64,000 nucleotides of DNA. It comes from Eukaryota sp. TZLM1-RC (taxonomy: Eukaryota > Metamonada: BaSk clade). The stretch lies in assembly GCA_040285825.1 (NCBI GenBank), contig JAUPSS010000001.1, forward strand, positions 3,968,001-4,032,000, given 5' to 3'. Below are positions 56,101 through 64,000 of this stretch, one piece after another (the first letter of the stretch is position 1; every line of letters starts with the position of its first letter). The notes under the pieces were generated by a model. That model was not told where the DNA came from. It ran no database searches and saw nothing but the letters and a program-made list of their open reading frames with translations. The position numbers and the translations under genes are program-made.

Positions 56101-56614
56101 AAAGGACAAGAAAAGAATAGGCAAATTTAAGCCTGCGGGTTCCAGCGTCGCCCCTGCTCAACTCACCAAAAGGAGCAAGTCGCAAATTAAGAAAGAAAGA
56201 GATAAAGCTGGTCTCTGTAGATTCTGTGGTTTTCCAGGCCACTCTATTAACGAATGTCCCGACCCTGATTGCCAGCGATCCAAGCAATGGCGAGATGCCA
56301 ACCCAGATGCCGTTCGAGCATATTTGGCTAGGGGTAGTAGTAATAGTAGTAATAGAGGCAGAGGTAGACGTAGAGGAAGAGGCAAGGGCCCTTCTAGTAG
56401 TAATAAACGTTCCCATAAATATTCAATGTTTACTATAGAGCAAGATAGCTCTCCAACCGGTAATACATCAAAGCAACGTTCAAACAAATGTTCCTTGTTT
56501 ACTATAGAGCAAGACAGCTCTCCAGCACGTAAAACACCAAACATAAAACAAACCTCAGTCTCCAACCAGTGGATTAAGTGTTTAACTAATCCTTTGACTA
56601 CCCGGAATTTTTAA
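53168..56614 (+). CDS. Retrotransposon Gag, large, with zinc knuckle
   Basis: 1,148 aa. Residues 1-~400 are Ser/Pro/Thr-rich and low complexity, including a 15-residue tandem repeat (nt 53771-53950). A folded part of unknown type lies at ~400-600. A capsid-like helical region is at ~690-960. A CCHC knuckle (CRFCGFPGHSINEC) lies at ~1017-1030, followed by an RGRGRRRGRGKG basic tail. A 15-residue block (KYSMFTIEQDSSP / KCSLFTIEQDSSP) is duplicated near the end. Gag of Ty3 elements is usually 300-600 aa, so this is unusually long because of the N-terminal extension. It ends at TAA 56612-56614 in a T5 run; one T fewer would join it to the pol frame. Confidence 0.88.
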   Translation: MSNPHRSSIRIGSPLGGSNDNSETVRTDPPTSHSSSSSSRTPQSGPEQPLSTGSEGSNASSPPVLTPPSGDSVTQPNVTSSSSQTPQLGIEQPSGGERSDTSSQPSGQGSTPSTDDVPVVPISLPVPPSNVENFVPLSPPPGSEGEVEDSLLGPEQFSTLDEYLKYIINQTDPDSASNKISELLKLKRVEPPSSPIVCAPVAPSTSSTEVPGEGQQVPSTSSTEAPGEGQQVPSTSSTEAPGEGQQAPSIPSREVPMESSPPQQPAPPAVPAGNSNPTTPSREVPVAGPPNTSAPTTVAPTEVHSTPSVPPSGVPTRGVIHIPPTSGQTPQQGHVVSSVPAAWQVLSAAQPNTYQAPSQPQESDSPFISTQQRTEAQTLVLNAGIELMQGDPASIPPNELIAALPPFWGPEVVNDHGFRIRRRIGPYFPTEEVDNLTVRCDPPPIYPQRDTVGGFRTPREGVQRIFAGDELNLFLNRCNPCPFPRFSPGYNASLDIYINRDFRTGWWYTYTTNYQRLYLQDRRPDLCASYFGPEHRRNRPLRDALMNVQENIGVTNSSSLLWVNIDGNVQSYYPSDHDPVELRTSEPDPVETDTVFSSLSIEPQDDQQQDEPMATTDTVETVQQPVVVQSQDPSTPSQVPQDPRLLGATPSNTPIAPQFSNTLLMEAMASSQDRDRDRQRGGRPRKPTLEANDISDPVRILKFIDRFILYARTERTIEERDINESDPTQVRLAREVSELRRQLEERSRPSATPQSISRENRNLPLNQRYGNPLHEWDRFRAAAQVDPRRIASCVTPECLAALRAQGRFSSMSDSISAIDNINEEQIWESILHLSQYSTLETARNQLYRVQMNWNIQDFRNRWGDFTVRLMRTVSRSTAISDVRASDRALYGQHFLQRIQNWKIATHMIDSVGIQAISDNLRTVWSTPNVWQHHTLQQFVDILAAEYMSWCSARSYDEQRANISDSYQQHMGHYVRANPKDKKRIGKFKPAGSSVAPAQLTKRSKSQIKKERDKAGLCRFCGFPGHSINECPDPDCQRSKQWRDANPDAVRAYLARGSSNSSNRGRGRRRGRGKGPSSSNKRSHKYSMFTIEQDSSPTGNTSKQRSNKCSLFTIEQDSSPARKTPNIKQTSVSNQWIKCLTNPLTTRNF
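53771..53950 (+). repeat. 45-bp tandem repeat in gag
   Basis: Units at 53771-53815, 53816-53860 and 53861-53905 are nearly identical; a fourth at 53906-53950 is diverged. They encode STSSTEAPGEGQQVP-type repeats. Confidence 0.9.
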
Positions 56615-59600
56615 AACAGCTACAACGATAGAAACACCAAATAAACCCTGTTTCAATCATGAGTTCGACTCGAACCCAGACTCAGCGTCCCACAGCGATA
56701 TCTTCATGGTTCGCACCTCAGATGTCGCACGCAAAAATTTAAAATTGAAATTTTCAATAAATAACTGCGAAATAGAAGGGATCATCGACTCTGGAGCTTC
56801 GATATCAGTCATCACTGTTGATTTAGCAGAGAGATGCAACATGGTAAAGACTAACCATTGCATAAACTTTAAGTCAGCAAACAACATCATGTCGAAGTCT
56901 TTAGGATCAGCAGAAGGCACACTGAGCTTCAGACTCGGTAGTGTAACCCAACTAGTACACGTGAAACATAGCTTGGCCATCATTCCTGGCAACAATATGT
57001 TACTAATTGGTAGAGACCTGTTGCATCACCTAGGCTTATTGAACGATGAAGGCCTCTTCATCAAGATGGATGAGGAACATCGTACATTACTTCTGCCTGA
57101 GGCTGAATTCGACCATCGAATCTCCCAAGTCTCAGATGTCGTCAACGTCCCCAGACGTTGGTTGGAGCACATACAGTCTTCTGGTTGTACTATTAACCTC
57201 GACTGTGATAACGACAAGAAGACCTTACTTCTAACCTTGAAAGAGTTCGAAGAAACATTCACCCTTAAGCCGCATGCTGATGGGATTGACTGTCCTCCAA
57301 TGGAGATCAACTTTCATGATGAAAGTATTCGAGTCAGACGACCCCCTCGTAGGTTAAACCCCGAGAAGCAGAAAGTCGCCGAACAGATCTTCGATGAACT
57401 CGTCGAGTCTGGATTTGCTGTACCATCGAACCATGAGTTCAGCTCTCCAGTATGTCTTGTGGTATACCCTGATCATCGTAAGCCTCGCCTTACTGGTGAT
57501 TACAGCGGCAAGGACGGAGTCAACGCCAACACTATTCCCGTTGAACCTAATCTCCCCAGAATATCCGATGTGCTAGTCTTCCTTTCGGAAGCCAATTTCA
57601 TCGGTACCCTTGACCTCCCAAAGCCTTTTGGCAACTAAAGATTGCAGAAAGGACTGGGAGAAGACTGCCTTAAGCATCCCTGGCAAAAGTATCATGTTTA
57701 AACGTGCTGCTTTTCGGCCTCAAGAACGTTCCTGCAGTCTTCCAGAACGTTATGGCAGACATCTTCTCCGGAGACGGTGTATTCATCTATATAGATGACA
57801 TCATTATAGTAGGTAGAACCTTCAACGAGTTCCTCGGACGTCTAAGACGTGTCCTCGAGAAAGCTCGAACCCGTAGAGTTAGCCTTGGACTGCCCAAGTG
57901 CCATTTTTGTGTCCTCTAGACACCCAATAAAAGATCCTTGGTAGCAGATTCCAACACAAAACCAGGACCATAGATCCTACACGCACAGAGTCTTTACTGA
58001 ATCTTCCCAGACCTAAGACTGTGAAAGACGCCCGTAGCCTTATCGGCTCAGTCAACTTCATTAGGGAATGGCTTCCCCAGGTAACCAAGCATGTTGCCCC
58101 GATCATCAAATTAACACATGGCAAACCACGTCGCTTGCAGTGGAAAGACACTCACAACTACCATTTAGCCGAAATCAAACGTCTGATCGCGGAGCATATG
58201 CCTCTCAACTTACCTCCGGTGGATAACCAAGTACTAATTAGTTGTGATGCCTCTGATATAGCAGTTGGCGGCGTGATTTGGGAACAAATAGAACCCACTA
58301 AGGACCCTGGTACTTCCTTACTCAATAGGAAATGTAGACCAATCAGCTTCTTCAGCAGATTGTTGACTAACTCCCAGCAGAACTGGCCCACGGTACAGAA
58401 AGAGCTCTATGCTATCCTTCTCATGCTTACCGAAAGTGGCTTCGAGAACTACCTCAAAGGAAGGCGTCTGATCATTTTCACAGATCACCAAAACCTAACT
58501 TACATGCTTACCGCTCCGAACAAAAACAGAATAGTCAGAAGGTGGCTTCCCATCTTTTCTGAGTTCCTATTCGACATAGTTCATACAAAAGGGGAAGAGA
58601 ACCATTGGGCAGACATGCTATCTAGGATAGTACCGCCCCAAGACAATCATACCATCAACCATCTGGTACATTCTAATGACCAAGAGTTTCACCCTATCTA
58701 CTACACAAATAGGATTGACGAAACTGAGTCAGAGAGATGCTTCGTTGAAGATCTCCATACATTTGAGAAGGTGCTCATCCTTCAAGACAAATGCTCCAAT
58801 GACCTTCCACTCTTCGAGCCATGGCTCTGCAAGATCAGGTCCGAACAAAAGCGAGCCCTCGCTAACCAGGACACCTCGTTCAACAACTGTACTTTGGATA
58901 GTCGTCTAGATCTTTATCTGACTCCAGAGCACAAGATCGTGATTCCTCAATCACTGGTTAAGGATACGCTTAACCTTCTACATGGACTCCCGCAAGGTGG
59001 CCACCCCAGTAAGGCAGAAAGTCTCCTCAGACTCAAGAACAGCGACTACTGGTGGCCTAACATGCTTTCAGACATGACCAAGCACGTCCAAGAATGCCCC
59101 TCCTGTCAGAAGACAGCAGCAGTCCCCAAACTGCATGTCCCTACAACTGGTTCCTTGTGGGCTGACAGACCATTCGCAAGAGTTAACGTCGACGTCATTG
59201 GTCCTCTTCCAGAAGATCAAGACGGCCACAGATACATTCTTGTATTTGTGGATAGCTTCACGAGGTTCACTATCATAGTCCCTCTCAAAGAACTCAACGC
59301 CAACCTTACTGCTGACGCTCTCATATGGAAGGTATGCGCGATATTCGGGATTCCGTTCATAGTTCATAGTGACAACGGTCCTGAGTTCTCTAAAGCTGTC
59401 TTCGACGCTCTATGTGAGTTTTTGGGCATAGAGGTCTCAAAGTCCGTCCCTCACTTCTCTCAATCCAACGGTTTAGTCGAACGCCGTCACCGTGACATTT
59501 TGCAGAATTTGAGGAAGCTGCTCGTAGATTTTAACGCCTACGACGCATGGTCAGAGTACATACCCTATGTACAATTGTTAATCAACTCATCCAAGAGTTC

Positions 59601-59771
59601 GATTACAGGTTACTCTCCATACGAGCTCATGTTTGGTTCAGATTTTTAGCCCAAGAGCTGACCCCGGCAAAATCATAGAGACCCTCGAAAGCTCAACGTC
59701 TGAGTCAACCTACATCAACAACATTCAATCCAAATTTGCCAGATTGAAGAAGAAACAGGAGGAAGCAGACC
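56596..59771 (+). pseudogene. Retrotransposon Pol (protease, RT, RNase H, integrase), frame-disrupted
   Basis: Protease: IIDSGASISVI with the catalytic Asp codon at 56787. The reverse transcriptase starts around 57370 and its YIDD active site is at 57788-57799. The RT is split by several indels and a stop between ~57620 and 58020. RNase H and integrase are intact in 58021-59649: ISCDASDIAVGG and TDHQNLTYML (RNase H), HH-CC zinc module (~58980-59115), and the integrase triad D (59191), D (59371), E (59479) with D-35-E spacing. The frame then breaks at a T5 run (59643-59647), after which another frame stays open to the junction. Whether the breaks are real decay or sequence error is unresolved. 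Confidence 0.85.
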
Positions 59772-62700
59772 TTGACATTAGCAAATTCTGACAGAATTCC
59801 AATGTCACCGAATATGAAGCTCATATTTGAGGTACATTCATTAGCCAATGCTTCTCCTGCCACAGTTTCTAGAGCTGGAATGATCTACATGTCGCATATG
59901 TCTTTGGGATGGGAGCCTGTGCTACAAGCGTGGATTAAGGAAAAGGAAAGTGAAGATTTTTGCTTCAGATGTGTTGAGTAATTTAAATAATTTATTTGAT
60001 TTTACATATTAATAATTGTTTTGATTTCATTAAGACAAATTGTCTACCTGTTATGTCTTTATTCCAGCAGCATCAGGTTACTCAGTGCTTCAAGCTACTA
60101 GAAGCTATGGTTCCCCAACCAAATAGTGATTTTTCTCTCAAATCCCCTCAACATTTAGAAAGAATGTTTGTGTTTGCGCTTATTTGGTCATTGGGGGCAT
60201 TATTAGAAACAGAAGATCGTCTCAAGTTTGATCAATTCCTTCGTTCTGAATGTAACCTCGCTCTACCAGTCTGTTCTTCCCCTCATTCTGTCTATGATTT
60301 CTGGATCAATGAGGAAACCGGAGAATGGCAACGATGGAGAGATAGGGTTCCTGAATATCAATATCCAGTAGACCATGCTCCACCTTTCTCCTCTGTTTTA
60401 GTCCCTACAATTGATTCTGTCAGATGCTCTACTCTTATTGGTTTTGCTTGCTGAACAAGGACATCCCGTAATGTTGACAGGGAGAAGCTGGAACTGCTAA
60501 ATCAGTTACTCTACAAAGCTATATTGCAGATAAAATTCAAGATGAACAGTGGATGAGCAAAAACAGTTTCCTTTTCATTCTTTACTAACCCTTTGATTTT
60601 CCAACGAACTACTGAAGCACTTGTGGAGAAACGACTAGGTTCTACTTTTGGTCCCAAAGCTGGTAGAAAGATGATTTACTTCTTGGATGATATTAATATG
60701 CCTGAAATTAACACATGGGGAGATCAAGAAACTGCTGAAATTGTACGTCAATTAATAGAAGATAAAGGTTTCTATAACCTAGAAAGACCTGGCGATTGGA
60801 TTTCCATTGTTGATCTTTTCTTCTTTGCCGCAATGCAGCATCCAGGTGGTGGTAGAAATGACATTCCAGATAGGTTACGTCGACACTTTGCCATCTTCAA
60901 CTGCACTCTTCCCTCCCAAGAAGCTGTGGAGCACGTGTATTCATTGATTATTAAGGGGTATTTCACTACCCAAGCTCCCAGAAGCTTTCCAGAGTCTCTA
61001 TCAAACGTTCTCAACAACATTGTTCCAATGACGTATTCTCTTTGGGATTCGGTTAAGCAGAAAATGCTTCCCACACCAGCAAAGTTCCATTACATGTTTA
61101 ATATGAGAGATTTATCAAGAATTACTCAAGGTATGTTATACGTGACTTCTGAAACTATCACTGGGCCCTCCAATCTGGTGTCCTTATGGAAACATGAATG
61201 TCACCGTGTCTTGGCTGATCGCTTTGTTAATTATGAAGATTTGGCGTGGTTTTGAATCTGCTATTCAATCGGTACTGGATGAGTATCTCCCTCAGTACAA
61301 TGAAGCTGTTCCGAGTACTTTCTTTGTTGATTTCATGCGTGATCCCCCCAGAACCCGACCCAGATGCTGAGGAAGAGGAAGATCTGGAAGCTCCAAAGGT
61401 CTATGAGTCGGTTACGGAGAGAGAGGTGTTGAAAGAACGATTAGATAGATTTTTCAGAGTTGTTTAATGAAATGTCACGAACGGAAAAAAACTTGATTTA
61501 GTTTTCTTTTACGATGCCATTGCTCATTTATCACGAATTTCTCGTATTATCCGAGCAGAACGAGGTCATGCTTTACTGGTTGGTGTAGGTGGAAGTGGTA
61601 AGCAATCATTAACTAAACTTGCTTCATTTATTGCTGGTTATACCACCGTCTCAATAACTTTAACTAAAAATTACACAACAAAAGATTTATTAGAAGATTT
61701 ACAACGGTTCTTCATGATGGCTGGTTTGGAGGGGAAAAGGAGTAACGTTTTTATTTACTGATAAGGACATTAAAGAAGAATCCTTCCTTGAGTATATTAA
61801 CAACATTCTCACTTCTGGTGAAATTCCTGGTCTGTTCGCTAAGGATGAAGTTGATTCAATAATTTCTGATTTAACACCTATTTTCAAAGCAGAACGACCT
61901 CGAGCACCTTTATCCAATGATGATGTTTGGAATTTCTTTTTGGAACGAGTACGAAAGAACCTTCATGTAGTTCTTTGTTTTTCGCCTGTTGGGGACAAGT
62001 TTAGAACACGTGCCAGGAAGTTTCCAGGTTTGGTATCTGGATGTACCATTGACTATTTCCAACCATGGCCTGAAGAAGCGTTGGTTGAGGTTGCCAATAA
62101 GTTTGTATCTTCATTTGAAATTGACACACCTCAAGAGGTTCAAGATTCCCTGGTTAAGTTTATGGCTTCTCTCCACACTAATGTTGGTGATGTCTGTGAA
62201 CAATACTTTTCTAGGTTTAGAAGAAGAGTTTACATTACCCCAAAGTCTTATCTATCATTCATGCAAGCTTATAAGGAAGTGTATTTACGTCAACGGCAAG
62301 AAATTGGTGTTTTTGGCTGAACGACTTAACTCTGGCTTAATGAAGCTACAACAAGCTTCTGAAGATGTTGCTAATATGAAGGTTGAACTGGCTGATAAAA
62401 AGGTAAAGTTGGCAGTCGCTGTAGATAAAGCAAAGCAAATTCTTGGTGAAATTACCACTCAAACCACAGCTGCCCAAAAAGATTACTGCAGAAGTACAAG
62501 CTGTCAAGGATGATTTATCTACAAAGGCTGCTGGTATAGATGCTGAGAAAAAAAGCTGCAGAAAAGGATCTTGCTGCTGCTAAACCTGCTTTGGAGGATG
62601 CTCAGAACGCTTTAGATCAGATTAATGCTGGGGATATAGCCACATTGAGAAAGTTGTTAAAACCACCAAACCTCATCTGTAGAATCATGGATGGTGTATT

Positions 62701-64000
62701 GATACTTCGCCAATTACCATTAGACGAATGGAAGTTAGATGCGGATATGCTGGCTGACAAGGGTAAATCATTACCTCAACCATCGTGGACCCATTCTCTT
62801 TCAATGATGGCTAACACTTCGTTCCTGTCTTCGCTTAAGAATTTCCCTAAAGAGTGCATTACTGATGAGATTTGTGAGCTGTTAGAGCCTTACTTTGAGA
62901 TGGAAGATTTTACGAAGGAAGCAGCAGCCTCTGTCTCTGGTAATATTGCTGGTCTTTGTTCATGGATTCGTGCAATGACTGTGTATCATTCAGTTGCCAA
63001 GTTCGTTGCCCCCAAGATTGAAGCTGTTCAACGCGCAGAAAAAGAATTAGAGTCGGCAAAATGCGGAACTACAGATTGCAGAGAATGAGTTAGCTGAAAA
63101 AAACAAAAAGTATTAGACGAAATGCAAGCCAAGTACGATGATGCTGTTGCTCAGAAGAGAGCAGTTCAAGAAGATGCCGAACTCACTGAAAGAAGAATGG
63201 ATTCTGCTAACAAACTGATCTCTGGTCTCTCTGGTGAACGTGAACGCTGGACGATACAATCTGCTGAGTTTAAGAAAGTTATTGCTCAATTAGTAGGTGA
63301 TGTTGCTGTTTCCACTGCTTTCTTGTCTTATGCTGGTCCATTCAATTCTGAATTTAGGGCATTGTTACTTGAAGAATACTGGTGTAAAGATCTGGTTCGA
63401 AGGAATATTCCATTTTCAGATAACCTTTCCGTCACAAAAAATCCTTGCTGACGATGCTACCATTGGTGAATGGAACCTTCAAGGCCTTCCCACAGATGAT
63501 TTGTCAACTCAAAATGGTATCATTGTCACTTCTGCTTCACGTTTCCCTCTCCTTATTGATCCACAGGGTCAAGCCAAAGCATGGTTGAAAAATCGCGAAG
63601 GACCCAATGGGTTGAAAATTTGCAGACTTGGTGATAAATATTTCAGACAAAAACTTAGAAGATTGCCTGCAGTTTGGAGCACCTTTACTAATAGAAGATG
63701 TGGATGAAGAACTTGATCCCGCATTGGATCCCATTCTAGATAAGCAATGGATTAAGGTGGGTTCAAGGTTCAAGGTTAAGCTGGGTGATAAGGAAGTCGA
63801 TCTAGCTGATGGTTTTAGGCTATATATCACGACTAAGCTTGCTAACCCGCTCTTCTCGCCTGAAACTTCCGCCAAAACTTCTATTGTAGATTTCACTGTT
63901 ACTTTGAGGGGCCTGGAAGCTCAACTTTTGGGACGAGTTATTGAAACTGAGAAGAGTGAACTTGAACGATCAAGACAGCGTTTGTTGGAAGAAGTTAATT
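59767..64000 (+). pseudogene. Near-copy of the middle of the dynein heavy chain gene (partial)
   Basis: Corresponds to 23811-28025 of the intact gene, i.e. from late AAA2 through AAA3, AAA4, the stalk and into the AAA5-AAA6 region. It continues past the right edge of the window. The coordinate offset grows from 35956 to 35975, so the copy carries 19 extra bases. I place all of them in homopolymer runs at 17 sites (for example near 59957, 60001, 60441, 60481, 61250, 61346, 61485, 62310, 63060, 63099, 63437, 63649). I saw no substitutions in the blocks I compared. The insertions break the frame repeatedly. The left boundary abuts the Ty3 integrase. Either an assembly artefact (unpolished alternative haplotype or read) or a very recent duplication. 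Confidence 0.9.

Larger units (their letters stand above)
53168..59771 (+). mobile_element. Ty3/gypsy-type LTR retrotransposon, 3'-truncated
   Basis: Order gag - protease - reverse transcriptase - RNase H - integrase is that of the Ty3/gypsy (Metaviridae) group. The element lacks an identifiable 5' LTR and is cut at ~59767-59771, where sequence changes abruptly into dynein heavy chain with no 3' LTR or polypurine tract. Several frame breaks (56612, ~57620-58020, 59643-59647) interrupt pol. At least two are one surplus T in a T-run. Confidence 0.9.

Overview
The window is nuclear DNA of a flagellated, single-celled eukaryote. The evidence is an axonemal dynein heavy chain, a POC1 centriole protein, very short spliceosomal introns, and eukaryote-only genes (14-3-3, ALG11, DAD1, NSA2, TBCE, p47/UBX, RBR ligases, TOP3B). 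The DNA is AT-rich, all three stop codons are used, and intergenic regions hold decayed transposons. Introns are 26-34 nt long, most with a GTATG-type donor and a CAG or TAG acceptor. I cannot name the lineage. A class II fructose-bisphosphate aldolase together with tiny GTATGT introns recalls metamonad-like protists, but that is inference only.

Layout. 1-2198: 3' part of an LRR protein. 4710-6627: 14-3-3 converging on a HERP-like ER ubiquitin-like protein. 6.9-9.2 kb: decayed retroelements. 9382-9996: broken cardiolipin synthase-like gene. 10963-12105: decayed Fanzor (eukaryotic TnpB-like RNA-guided nuclease). 12157-16155: TBCE, aldolase, DAD1 and one unassigned small ORF. 17162-30665: one outer-arm-type dynein heavy chain of about 4,500 aa. 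30.8-33.7 kb: retroelement debris around an RBR gene. 34079-36929: p47-like UBX protein and a B-box/SPRY protein. 38.1-39.9 kb: two more RBR genes. 40.3-41.4 kb: second copy of a non-LTR element remnant. 42015-51967: ALG11, an FxPKIN repeat protein, NSA2, POC1 and TOP3B. 53168-59771: Ty3/gypsy retrotransposon. 59767-64000: near-copy of the middle of the dynein gene.

Functional themes. Secretory-pathway quality control appears several times (DAD1 and ALG11 for N-glycosylation; HERP-like and p47-like proteins around p97/ERAD), as do the microtubule/cilium (dynein, TBCE, POC1) and ubiquitin ligases (three RBRs). Apart from a few compact divergent or convergent pairs, the genes are simply neighbours.

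Quality caution. The last ~4.2 kb differ from the intact dynein gene only by surplus bases in homopolymer runs. Breaks of the same kind occur in the adjacent retrotransposon and once in the main dynein gene. Sequencing or assembly error is therefore a serious alternative to real pseudogenisation there.
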